Assembly (NCBI RefSeq): GCF_019977735.1
Contig: NZ_AP025020.1
Span: 1-64,000, forward strand
DNA length: 64,000 nucleotides
Direction of reading: 5' to 3'
Source of the DNA: Calothrix sp. PCC 7716
GTDB lineage: Bacteria > Cyanobacteriota > Cyanobacteriia > Cyanobacteriales > Nostocaceae
Below, one piece after another: positions 18,033 through 26,222 of the stretch. The position numbers were made by a program, and so were the translations under genes. The notes beneath the pieces were generated by a model. It was not told where the DNA came from, made no database searches, and saw only the letters and a program-made list of their open reading frames with translations. How positions within the stretch are numbered: position 1 is the first letter of the stretch; the number at the start of each line of letters is the position of its first letter.

Positions 18033-19347
18033 CTGACTGCCTGACAGATTGATACGGAAGGCAGTGAAATCAAGGTCTGCACTCTAAACAGTAAATGCGA
18101 GAAAACCATATTCCGTAACTTATATCTTGAAGAGCTTTTTTGGAAGCAAAACAAGGCTCAGGGTCTTTTGGTAACAAAGGAATTGGGGTTAGCAATTGGC
18201 GCCCCTTATGAATAACACCTTTAAGCCAGCTAATACCAATTTTAAGATAGCTTAGACCACGATTCCAATGAGGGTCAACATGTTGACGTAGACCAGCCAC
18301 TTGTACTGCCATGCCTTGTGCTGTACTATAAAGTAAAGTTAAAGCCGCAACTAAATACAAACGCTCCAATGATTTTGCGTTTCTGAGGCGAGAGTCCTCC
18401 AATTCAAATGCACCAGATTTACTGTCAAGAAATAGTTCTTCGACACAAAATCTCAAGGCATATTCATGTAATGTTTTTAAAGTCGGAGGTTCATTTGTAA
18501 TAACAGCCCAATGCTCAGATACCCCTTCTGGATAAGCGACTACCAGATTACAACGAATCAAACCGTCTTGCCATAATCCAACATTACGATAAAAAGCTGC
18601 TTCCCCTTTTTTGGGATAAATTGAAGATGCTTCTATCGGATGGCGCCTAATTCCATGTAACTTTGTGTCACAAGTTATACGTATACAATAATACCAATTA
18701 CTTGCTTGCAGCCAACTCAAAAAATCATGATTGGCAAAGCCTCTATCTGCAAGCATCATGACATCAGGATGATGGCGTAGTAACCATCTGGCTTTACGCA
18801 ACATTGGTTCGTATTCTTTAAATGCGACTGTCGCGCTGCCATGCTCTAATACACGCCACAGTAATGGGATTGCTCGACCACAACATACTACTGAGATATG
18901 AATCATACAAAAACGATTCCATAATACCGTCGTATCAATGGCTAAATATAATCGATGATTATGCCAATCTTTTAGTGCTGCCATCGCCAATGGTAAATAC
19001 AACTTCTCGACGCAAACCCTACTATTTTCAAGAAATCTACGCCACCTACGTTCGTAACTTTGGGCTTGTTCTGCATTACTTTGTACGTAGGGTTCCCACG
19101 CACTCAAGCTTAACTGCCCACTATATATTAATCCATTAATCATCCAGGCTAAAGTTTTTAAGTGACGTAAGTCACAGTAATTACTGTATTGACGTAAGTA
19201 TCCAAATACCTGACCATAGAGTTGGGTTGAGTTCGACATGATGCACGCTTGGTATAAGTCTGGTAACTTTACCATCTCATGTTTCTTAACCCTTTTATTG
19301 AATTCCCTGATTTTACGCTTGTTTTCAGAGTTCTGTCAGGCAGTCAG
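18033..19347 (-). mobile_element. IS4-family insertion sequence (1315 bp) inserted in parM
   Basis: Perfect 16-bp terminal inverted repeats: CTGACTGCCTGACAGA at 18033-18048 and its complement ending at 19347. They are flanked by a 9-bp duplication. It carries one transposase on the minus strand. Two GGCGCC sites are present (near 18198 and 18642), so this element has spent time in a GGCGCC-rich cyanobacterial host. Confidence 0.93.
18070..19275 (-). CDS. IS4-family transposase
   Basis: 401 residues from the ATG 19275. The DDE triad is visible: LYLAIDTTVLW, VMMLADRGFANHDFLSWL, and the IS4 signature Y-x2-R-x3-E-x6-K spelled YALRFCVEELFLDSK. An N-terminal helical region and a basic RRWRRFLE segment precede the catalytic core. 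The frame is intact from start to stop, so the enzyme is probably functional. Confidence 0.92.
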   Translation of the reverse strand: MVKLPDLYQACIMSNSTQLYGQVFGYLRQYSNYCDLRHLKTLAWMINGLIYSGQLSLSAWEPYVQSNAEQAQSYERRWRRFLENSRVCVEKLYLPLAMAALKDWHNHRLYLAIDTTVLWNRFCMIHISVVCCGRAIPLLWRVLEHGSATVAFKEYEPMLRKARWLLRHHPDVMMLADRGFANHDFLSWLQASNWYYCIRITCDTKLHGIRRHPIEASSIYPKKGEAAFYRNVGLWQDGLIRCNLVVAYPEGVSEHWAVITNEPPTLKTLHEYALRFCVEELFLDSKSGAFELEDSRLRNAKSLERLYLVAALTLLYSTAQGMAVQVAGLRQHVDPHWNRGLSYLKIGISWLKGVIHKGRQLLTPIPLLPKDPEPCFASKKALQDISYGIWFSRIYCLECRP

Positions 19348-20316
19348 GTTTAGCTCCCTTGCTAAGTAATCTGCTGTTCCTCCACAGAAAACTATTTCGC
19401 TTGTTTCCCTTGGTAGAGTATTATTTATCCATGACACTAGTACTGATGCGTACTCTGCTCTTGCCATATTAATTGCTCTTTTTAATTTTTCTACTTCTAC
19501 TGCTTTACCCTCCTTTGTGGTTGACCGTGTTATTCCCTGTAATACTCTCTCATCTATTTCTCCACCTGCCCTAACTACTGTGGGTGTTAAGCTTTCAACA
19601 TTCTGACCTGATGTTAACGTTACTATCCTCTCTATCATCTGTATCATTCCTAAATTTGACGTTTTACCCTTTTCTACTATTCCCTTGTTAGAAACTAATA
19701 CTGATGCATTACGATATCCAAGCATTACTATCCCATATACCTTGTCTCTTGATATCTTTGCTGTATTGGCTTCATGTACCAGGTATATTCCTGCTCCTTC
19801 TGGTAAACACTTAAAGTAAACTAGTTTTACATGCATTTTTCCTGTTGGACTTATATACTGTGCTAGCTTCTGTTTTACTAACGTTTCAAACTCTTCTTTA
19901 TTTTCAAACTCACCTGGGGGTAACAATATTGCTAGTGCTACCTCAAAACTAGACTTAAGCTGTAGCTTCTCCTTTATCACCCATACTGCTGCTAGTGTTT
20001 TATATATTCCTCTTTCATACTTTAGTTCTTCTAGTCCTGTGTTTGCTTGGTACATTTTTTTTGCTAAATGCCCCACTGTTTGTACCCAATGACTATTTGG
20101 TGTATACACCCAAGCTTTATTTTCTGCTTCTGCCCAACCGATTAAATTTCTTTCCCATTCCTTTACTAGTTCTACTGGAACATTGTTAACCTCCGGTTCC
20201 ATTACTAGTGACGTTATTTCCCCGCTAGCTTTTTCATAAATTATCTTTGTACTGCTTCCCCCAAAGTCTATCGCTATCTTTATTAGCTTTTCTTTCTTTT
20301 GAGTATATTTGCTCAT
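19348..20316 (-). pseudogene. parM: ParM-like actin-type segregation ATPase, 5' part (gene split by IS4 element)
   Basis: The actin-fold phosphate-1 motif is IAIDFGGSSTKIIYEK. Phosphate-2/adenosine regions are YGIVMLGYRNASVLVS and SEIVFCGGTADYLARELN. The longest frame begins with a TTG at 20367, but the ATG at 20316 (MSKYTQKKEK) is the better start and leaves a repeat-bearing leader upstream. The frame ends artificially inside the IS. Joined to 17841-18023 it continues in frame to a protein of about 385 residues. ParM/StbA filaments push plasmid copies apart. As interrupted it lacks its C-terminal tail (about 60 residues), so function is doubtful. Confidence 0.85.
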
Positions 20317-20325
20317 ATTTTTTAC

Positions 20326-20358
20326 AAGACTTTTCAAGTCATTTAAAGACTTTCCAAG
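20326..20358. repeat. Direct repeats in the parM leader, candidate parC/operator
   Basis: AAGACTTTTCAAG (20326-20338) and AAGACTTTCCAAG (20346-20358) are 20 bp apart, just upstream of the preferred parM ATG at 20316. In R1-type systems the centromere parC is a set of short direct repeats directly upstream of parM that binds ParR and also represses the operon. Two copies with one mismatch is thin evidence; the position is the stronger point. Confidence 0.4.
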
Positions 20359-20754
20359 CCAATCCAAGCAACTTTATAAGTTATACTTATATACCTTGTC
20401 CTTTAAATTTGGCTTCTTTTGTCTTATACTTTTGTTAGCTTTTTTTAGCTTACATTCTTGCCCTACTCCCTTGTCCTGCCCTAATGGTTGTGAACTACTG
20501 CAAACTCTAACTTTAGTTATAGTGTTATAGTAATATCTTGGTATTTGTTCACTTAATTTTCGTGTAGCGTATTTAACGGTACTCACTACGCAATCGTCCT
20601 CCTGAAGGGTCGGCTGGCGCCTGACGATTGCTGCGTTCGCCCTACGGGAATATACAAGGGATAATCAAGATGAGCAAGTAATGTAGAAATATTAGTGGAA
20701 CTTATTTGAGATAATACGATTATAAAAATATTCCTGAAGAGAATAAGAGGATTT
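20359..20754. other. Divergent intergenic region upstream of parM
   Basis: About 400 bp between divergent transcription units (parM operon to the left, GNAT gene to the right). A 70-codon minus-strand frame (20374-20586) is present, but its composition (lysine-rich, no homology I recognise) does not convince me. One GGCGCC lies near 20617. Promoters for both directions must be here; I see no unambiguous boxes. Confidence 0.35.
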
Positions 20755-21309
20755 GTGCAAAGTAAGGTACTACTAATCAGGGGACAGGATAACCTTATAG
20801 TCCAAGCTGACTTATTACAACTAACCCAAAAACATGCTTCCGATTATACTTCGCAGTGGAAAGACCTGCTGAGACAATATGCTCAAGAAGACAAATGGTG
20901 GGACTGGGAGTTTAAACTTCAGTCAATAATCAACAAGCAAGGCAACCGCGAAGGTTATGCAATTGAGTATGAAGGCGAAACTCAAGGGTTGATGATGATA
21001 GAAGTAGAAATGCATGGTTCACAAATAACCAGAGGAAAACGTCTGGTATATATAGACGGCGTTGCTTCGGCGCCATTAAATAGAGTCAAAATTCAAAACC
21101 CACCAAAACTCAGAGGCGTTGGTTCCACACTTTTAATGTTTGCAAGAAGGCGTAGTTTAGAGTTAGGTTATGAAGGCAGGGTTGGTTTACACGCTTTACC
21201 GGATGCAGAAGAATTTTACGATGATCAAGGAATGCTAGATTTAGGTAAAGATGGCGATTATGAGGACTTAACCTACTTTGAGTATGGAGTATGGCGTTCT
21301 CGTCGGTAA
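20755..21309 (+). CDS. GNAT-like acetyltransferase
   Basis: 184 residues from a GTG preceded by AGAGGA. The fold signature of GNAT enzymes is PKLRGVGSTLLMFARRRSLE (acetyl-CoA pyrophosphate loop after a beta strand), preceded by RLVYIDGVASAPLNR and followed by GLHALPDAEEFYDDQGM, the usual beta5-alpha4 segment. The substrate is unknown. It is followed 19 bp later by a small gene and then by the relaxase on the same strand, so it may be part of the mobilisation transcript. Confidence 0.65.
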   Translation: MQSKVLLIRGQDNLIVQADLLQLTQKHASDYTSQWKDLLRQYAQEDKWWDWEFKLQSIINKQGNREGYAIEYEGETQGLMMIEVEMHGSQITRGKRLVYIDGVASAPLNRVKIQNPPKLRGVGSTLLMFARRRSLELGYEGRVGLHALPDAEEFYDDQGMLDLGKDGDYEDLTYFEYGVWRSRR

Positions 21310-21328
21310 AATAAACGAAGGTAAAATC

Positions 21329-21847
21329 ATGAGTCAACAGGAAGATAACAACCAAGAACTGTTTTTAAATCCAATGGATTTATTGCTCAATGAAGATTGG
21401 TTGAGAAAATCCGTCGAGTCTGAAGATAAAGTCGGTGGTAACATCGGCGCCGGCTTAGACTGGGGTGACGCTTTGGGCGAACTTATGCTCAACCCCGAAC
21501 TATTCGGTCGGTTAATAACCTTACGTATCTCCCTCAACCGCGAAGTACGTTTACTACTCAACGATTGGAATTTAGGGACTATTACTTCCTCTGCCACGAA
21601 AACCGCACGAGAACTTTTGGTGCAAAAATTAAAACAACCCACACCTGACATACGCGAAAAACTCACAACTGTTTTAGAAAGGGATGAGCTATTCGGCGAG
21701 GAATTTATTTCCAACCGCGAAGTGTTGCGCGAACTAATTACACAAATGCTTACTATCGAGGACTGGGAAAAAATTGCAGCAGTCGCCGCTGACTCGTTGA
21801 AAGCGCAAATTATGCAGTATGCTCCAATTGAGAAAATGTCAGCGTAA
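21329..21847 (+). CDS. Hypothetical protein between GNAT gene and relaxase
   Basis: 172 residues from the ATG 21329 (MSQQEDNNQELFL), preceded by GAAGG at good spacing. The frame runs further upstream into the previous gene, but those codons are unlikely to be used. It is a helical, acidic protein (LMLNPELFGRLITLRISLNR; LREKLTTVLERDELFGEEF-like helices). No family recognised. Its place before the relaxase suggests a relaxosome or regulatory accessory, but that is inference. Confidence 0.5.
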   Translation: MSQQEDNNQELFLNPMDLLLNEDWLRKSVESEDKVGGNIGAGLDWGDALGELMLNPELFGRLITLRISLNREVRLLLNDWNLGTITSSATKTARELLVQKLKQPTPDIREKLTTVLERDELFGEEFISNREVLRELITQMLTIEDWEKIAAVAADSLKAQIMQYAPIEKMSA

Positions 21848-22018
21848 TTTTATAGGTGCCTGTCCTTTAAGTTCTTAAGTTTTTTTAAGCGCTGTAAATA
21901 TTTTATGAAGAACTGAAAACAATTATTGACAAACCATACCTTAAAGAAATTTCACATTACTCAACGTGAGAAAATGCCATTAAAAAGTTTGCTCACAGCA
22001 GGCTTTGCTTATATAGCA

Positions 22019-22034
22019 ACACTTTTAAAAGTGT
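22019..22034. promoter_or_regulatory. Perfect 16-bp palindrome before the relaxase, candidate oriT hairpin or operator
   Basis: ACACTTTTAAAAGTGT is a perfect palindrome ending 9 bp before the relaxase ATG at 22044. MobV relaxases (pMV158 type) nick next to inverted repeats located just upstream of the mob gene. The position matches that arrangement, but the sequence is not close to the pMV158 site as I remember it. It could equally be a repressor site controlling the relaxase. Confidence 0.4.
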
Positions 22035-22043
22035 CTAAGACCG

Positions 22044-23816
22044 ATGGCTACTTACGCAATTTGCAGGATTCAGAAAATTAAGAATTGGGGAGAACTGGGA
22101 AGTAGTTCGCAGCATACTACTAGAGAACGTTACACCCCCAATGCTGATTACTCGGTTCAAAATATTCGGCTGATTGGCGCCAGTAATGTAGCATTGGAGA
22201 CTTTGTTTAGAGATAAAATCGGCGCCCAAACGATTCGTTCAAATGCTGTGTTAGGTGTTGAAATATTGCTGAGTGCTAGTCCGCAATATTTTCGTCCAGA
22301 TAATCCTTCGCAAGCTGGAGCGTATAATAAAGAACTAGTTGATGAATTTGCAGTTGCTTCTACTAACTGGTTACTCGAACGTTACCAAGATAAAGTAGTG
22401 AGAGCGGAGTTACATTTAGATGAAGCTACTCCTCATATTCACGCTTACATTGTGCCAATTGATAATAGGAATCGTCTCAACTCTCGTGCGTTTTTTAACG
22501 GTAGGCAACAATTATCCGAGATGCAAGACAGTTTTGCCAATGCTGTAAAACATCTTGGCATTGAACGAGGAGTTAAAGGTTCAAAGGCAACCCATACATC
22601 GGTGAAAAAATATTATGCTGAAGTTAATCAAAAATCTTCCAATATAAATTTTGAGGATTTACCTCAACCTAAACAAAATCAAAGTGCTTTTATTTACCGT
22701 GAAGAATTAAAACAAGCTCTTCAATCTAATCTTGATACAATTAATAGTCAATTAGCTGACCGCGCGCGTGTTCTCAAAGAAAAAGGGGAACTTGCTGAAA
22801 CTGCTTTATCTTCTGAACGCGAGCGGCAGAAATTAGAACAGCGTGTCAAGATGCTCGAACAAGAAGTAATCTCATTAAGGTCACAAGCTGAACTTTTGCG
22901 CGACTTACCTTTAGATGATGTTGCTTACCAATTGGGACTATTCCTTGATAAAAAAGGCAATAACCGCTGGAGAGGAAATAATCATATTATTAGTATTGTT
23001 GACACAAAATTTTATGACTTCGGCGCCAATCAAAAAGGTGGAGGTGGTGCAATTGATTTAGTCATGCACGTCAACCAATGTGATTTTAAAGATGCACTTA
23101 AATGGTTAGCCGAACGCTTTAACTCTCAAGAAATTGCTAAAGCTGTTACCCATCATATCAGAACCCAAACCGAACAAATTAGCAAATATAATTTAACCAA
23201 TAACTCAAATAAATTTACACCACCAGGCGCCGATAAATCTCACTGGCGCGAAGTTCAAAAATATCTGACAAAATCAAGAAAATTATCCGAGCCTTTAATC
23301 CAAGCTCTCCACACCAATAACTTAATTTACGCTGACAAAAATGCTAACGTAGTATTTATAATGAGAAATCTCGCCGGAGAAACCACAGGCGCCTACTTAC
23401 GCGGTACTATAGGTTCAAGGAATCCATTTATGGGATTTGCGCCAGATACAAAACGTACCGCTGGATGGTTCCACCTAACTATCGGTGGACAAGCATCCGA
23501 CCCAATTACACGCGCGGTTCTCGTAAAATCACCCATCGAAGCACTTTCAATCGCCAGCTTGATGGCACCGAATGAAAAAACATTATACTGTTCTGTAGAT
23601 AGCGCGCGCTCTTTACCAACCTCCGAATCTTTCAGGAACATTCCCACAATAATTGCAGCTTACGACAACGACCCAGCAGGTGACGAAATTTCTAAACAAA
23701 TCAAGGAGATAATACCTCACGCCACCCGACTGCGACCGAAAGCCAAAGACTGGAACGAACAGCTAGAAAAACAAACACCCACCCAAACCAAAAAACAAAA
23801 GCAGCTAGAGCATTAA
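22044..23816 (+). CDS. MobV-family relaxase fused to a primase-like/Toprim region
   Basis: A 590-residue protein. The MobV catalytic motif HLDEATPHIH is at residues 124-133, where the histidines coordinate metal, with the N-terminal motif MATYAICRIQKIK typical of Pre/Mob. A coiled-coil region (about 240-285) follows. The C-terminal part resembles DNA primase modules: YDFGANQKGGGGAIDLVMHV (the Gly-rich CHC2/DUF3991 region, without zinc cysteines), then a Toprim core VKSPIEALSIASL, IIAAYDNDPAGDE and AKDWNE. It would nick oriT, pilot the strand and perhaps prime complementary synthesis in the recipient. The frame is intact, unlike several other transfer genes here. Confidence 0.88.
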   Translation: MATYAICRIQKIKNWGELGSSSQHTTRERYTPNADYSVQNIRLIGASNVALETLFRDKIGAQTIRSNAVLGVEILLSASPQYFRPDNPSQAGAYNKELVDEFAVASTNWLLERYQDKVVRAELHLDEATPHIHAYIVPIDNRNRLNSRAFFNGRQQLSEMQDSFANAVKHLGIERGVKGSKATHTSVKKYYAEVNQKSSNINFEDLPQPKQNQSAFIYREELKQALQSNLDTINSQLADRARVLKEKGELAETALSSERERQKLEQRVKMLEQEVISLRSQAELLRDLPLDDVAYQLGLFLDKKGNNRWRGNNHIISIVDTKFYDFGANQKGGGGAIDLVMHVNQCDFKDALKWLAERFNSQEIAKAVTHHIRTQTEQISKYNLTNNSNKFTPPGADKSHWREVQKYLTKSRKLSEPLIQALHTNNLIYADKNANVVFIMRNLAGETTGAYLRGTIGSRNPFMGFAPDTKRTAGWFHLTIGGQASDPITRAVLVKSPIEALSIASLMAPNEKTLYCSVDSARSLPTSESFRNIPTIIAAYDNDPAGDEISKQIKEIIPHATRLRPKAKDWNEQLEKQTPTQTKKQKQLEH

Positions 23817-23834
23817 AACCCAAATTGAAATGTA

Positions 23835-23856
23835 GAGACGTGACATGTCACGTCTC
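23835..23856. repeat. 22-bp perfect palindrome after the relaxase
   Basis: Perfect palindrome with arms GAGACGTGACA and its complement, preceded by GTA and therefore of the same GTAGAGAC type as at 4546 and 5951. It is 18 bp after the relaxase stop and could terminate its transcript. Confidence 0.6.
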
Positions 23857-23884
23857 CATCAAATTTACAAAAGGAGCCTAAACT

Positions 23885-24367
23885 ATGTCTCGCTGGCAAT
23901 TTGAGCAATTACAAATGATACTAGGAGCAAGACAAGCTTCACATAACCCACTCAGATTTTTATTTGGAATGTTCGCAATAGGAATGTTAGGCTGTCTTTA
24001 CTTGTGGCTAAACTCCTTCTCCAAACTTCCTAATAAACCTAAAGAATTAAAAACAGCTGATGACTACGTACAATATGGAACTTCCTTAATTGCCAACAAA
24101 ACATTCAGATTATCAGGAAGCGAAGAACTAAAACAAAAAGCAAAGTGTGCCGACGCAGTAAATTATTTTAATAAAGCATTGACATTAAATTCCAAAATGC
24201 CTACTGCTTATGAAGGTCGAGGTAGTGCTTTTATTTGTCAGGGAAAATACAAAGCTGGAATTTCCGAACTAGAAAAAGCTAAAAATCTTTATTCTGCTCA
24301 AGGAGATGAATCAAAAGCTAAATTAATGGACAGCGTTATTAGCATCCATAAACGTAGAAGAGCTTAA
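23885..24367 (+). CDS. Membrane-anchored TPR-like small protein
   Basis: 160 residues; the ATG follows a strong AAAGGAG. One transmembrane helix at about residues 20-42 (PLRFLFGMFAIGMLGCLYLW) is followed by a soluble domain with one or two TPR-like helix pairs (CADAVNYFNKALTLNSKMPT; AYEGRGSAFICQGKYKAGIS). It may scaffold membrane complexes. It lies downstream of the relaxase on the same strand, separated by the palindrome. Specific role unknown. Confidence 0.6.
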   Translation: MSRWQFEQLQMILGARQASHNPLRFLFGMFAIGMLGCLYLWLNSFSKLPNKPKELKTADDYVQYGTSLIANKTFRLSGSEELKQKAKCADAVNYFNKALTLNSKMPTAYEGRGSAFICQGKYKAGISELEKAKNLYSAQGDESKAKLMDSVISIHKRRRA

Positions 24368-24418
24368 ATTAAATTCATCTTTCACATTCCAATTCTATTA
24401 TCAACAAGATAAATAAAC

Positions 24419-24919
24419 ATGGGCGAAGCAAAACGTAGAAAACAACAATTAGGTTCTCAATACGGACAATCTGTACCCGTAGAAGAATGTGCAATGCCAG
24501 CAGAAATCAACCTTGGAAGCGTAGATGATGCATCACTTTACCAAGCATCAAAAAACTTAGCTCAAATGCCCAAAGATTTTATATCGACATTATACATTTC
24601 TATATTAAAAGCTCAACAAATGTCTGAACCCGGTATTGTGTTCGCAGAATCTTTAAAATTTTCTGGCGGAACCGGAGTTGAGGTAAAATTTCGCGATGAT
24701 ATAGAAACATTTGTATATTCTCGCTGTAACATTAAACATCAAGCTCACACATTAGTTAACAAATTAAAAAGTGTTGATTACTCTACCCACCGTGTACTTG
24801 CTGTACTTGCAGGAAGTACCAGACCAATTCTTGCCATCAACATATACACATTACCCCAACTTCAAACACAACTAGAAACTCTACAAAAATATATGGAGAC
24901 CCAAGAAGAATTATTATAG
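24419..24919 (+). CDS. MGEAKRRK-type protein, 166 aa
   Basis: The N-terminus MGEAKRRKQQLGSQYGQ matches the start of the short cyanobacterial DUF2839-type proteins, here extended by about 140 residues of unassigned sequence (LKFSGGTGVEVKFRDDIETF; THRVLAVLAGSTRPILAINI). No catalytic motif seen. It follows the TPR-like gene by 51 bp on the same strand. Confidence 0.55.
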   Translation: MGEAKRRKQQLGSQYGQSVPVEECAMPAEINLGSVDDASLYQASKNLAQMPKDFISTLYISILKAQQMSEPGIVFAESLKFSGGTGVEVKFRDDIETFVYSRCNIKHQAHTLVNKLKSVDYSTHRVLAVLAGSTRPILAINIYTLPQLQTQLETLQKYMETQEELL

Positions 24920-25409
24920 TCATTTAAGGAAATAGCATGTTTTATAAAGTTCTGCTATTTTTATATTAGTACAAAATTAGTGATAACTATATTTCTCTAA
25001 TTGCTTTTGGTCAAGAGGCAATAAAATGTTCAGTCCACAAAAATTGTTTGGTCGGTCGGAGATGTTATAGTAAGTACTTCTATACTTGTATTAAAAAAGA
25101 CGGAAGATTCTCCAGAATTTATTTCAAGCCATACCCTTTCTTATTGAGAGTATTGAATAAGGCACCAACTTTTATTGAGGGTAGAAATAAATTTGATTGT
25201 TTTGTAATAATGCGAACATTTTATTATTAGCATAGGGTATCTATTACTTGCTGCTTGTTCAGCAATTAGTACTGACTTAAACTATTTGACATGGTGCCGA
25301 TGTGTGATAATGCTTACGACCGTTTGATTCGCTGTTTGATGGGAGACACCCTCTCTAATATGGGTTCTTTAGTCAACCTTTTAAAATAAATGCATTAAAC
25401 AATACACGC
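24920..25409. other. Gene-poor stretch
   Basis: 490 bp, AT-rich. A 60-codon plus-strand frame at 25048-25230 (aromatic- and lysine-rich) lacks a ribosome-binding site and homology, and I do not call it. No repeats or hairpins of note. Confidence 0.35.
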
Positions 25410-26096
25410 ATGAATCCTATTCTTCTCAGTAATTGGTTATCAGTTTGTGAGCGTGCGGAAGTAGCTTATATTCCTGCAACATATGGTCCATTCGTAAATA
25501 TTGACGAGATACATCGATTCTGTGAGGGGTTGGGAGATACACCAACACTCGACCAAGCATATCATTGGTTGCGTAAGAACTATCAACCTCAATCAACAAT
25601 GTGGCGATGGGACTGCTGTAGTACCGAGACACTTAAAGGAAGTATGAGTGCAGGGTGCCTAACAATTCCACCACTACTGGAATTTGATTTTGATGACCCT
25701 CGATTTATGGCCGTGTTAGACGAGTTAGAGCGGTGGCAAGAGCAAAAAATTTCTGTTTTAATTCGACCTTGGGTTAAAGCCCGAGTTGAAGCAAATTATC
25801 CTGTGGAGTTCAGAGCTTTTGGTTCACGTGCAGGTGTTGCCGTGTCAAGCTACTATACTTTTCGTCCGTTACCAACGACTTATGAAGAAATTGCAATTCA
25901 AGTTCGTAAGTTAACAGAGAAACTAGCTGCTCATACATATGAACCAAGTTTCTCTGCCGACTTCTTGCTAACAGAGTCGGGAAATTTGTTATTTTTGGAG
26001 GGCGGTTTGGGTTTTACTTCTGGAGGATTGGTTAATGGTTGCTGTTTCGGACAAGAACCAAAACCGGGAGAGATTGCTTTATACTACCATAATTAG
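25410..26096 (+). CDS. ATP-grasp-like protein, tentative
   Basis: A 228-residue protein. The central and C-terminal part (SVLIRPWVKARVEANYPVEF, RAFGSRAGVAVSSYYTFRPL, ADFLLTESGNLLFLEGG) has the order of strands and acidic residues (EFR; D.LL; FLEGG) seen in the C-terminal half of ATP-grasp enzymes such as CDC123/DUF4343-like proteins. The N-terminal half is unassigned (IDEIHRFCEGLGDTP). Substrate unknown. It converges with the TPR gene at 26223, with a 126-bp gap between the stops. Confidence 0.45.
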   Translation: MNPILLSNWLSVCERAEVAYIPATYGPFVNIDEIHRFCEGLGDTPTLDQAYHWLRKNYQPQSTMWRWDCCSTETLKGSMSAGCLTIPPLLEFDFDDPRFMAVLDELERWQEQKISVLIRPWVKARVEANYPVEFRAFGSRAGVAVSSYYTFRPLPTTYEEIAIQVRKLTEKLAAHTYEPSFSADFLLTESGNLLFLEGGLGFTSGGLVNGCCFGQEPKPGEIALYYHN

Positions 26097-26222
26097 TATA
26101 TTAGTTCTTGCCTACTTAAGAACTAGCCACGAGCAAACTAAGCCAGATATAATGGATACAAATAGCAAATTTGTAAATAGCGGGGCTATTAACTTTTACT
26201 GTATACTCCTAAAAAACTTCAA

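Larger units (their letters stand above)
18024..19356. repeat. Target-site duplication GTTTAGCTC flanking the IS4 element
   Basis: GTTTAGCTC is present at 18024-18032 and 19348-19356, immediately outside the two inverted repeats. A 9-bp duplication is normal for IS4-family transposition. Confidence 0.9.

Noticed and set aside
20374-20586. 70-codon minus-strand ORF before parM
   Set aside because: Lies in the expected regulatory region and has no convincing start signal or homology.
25048-25230. 60-codon ORF
   Set aside because: No ribosome-binding site, no recognisable homology, composition like non-coding AT-rich DNA.
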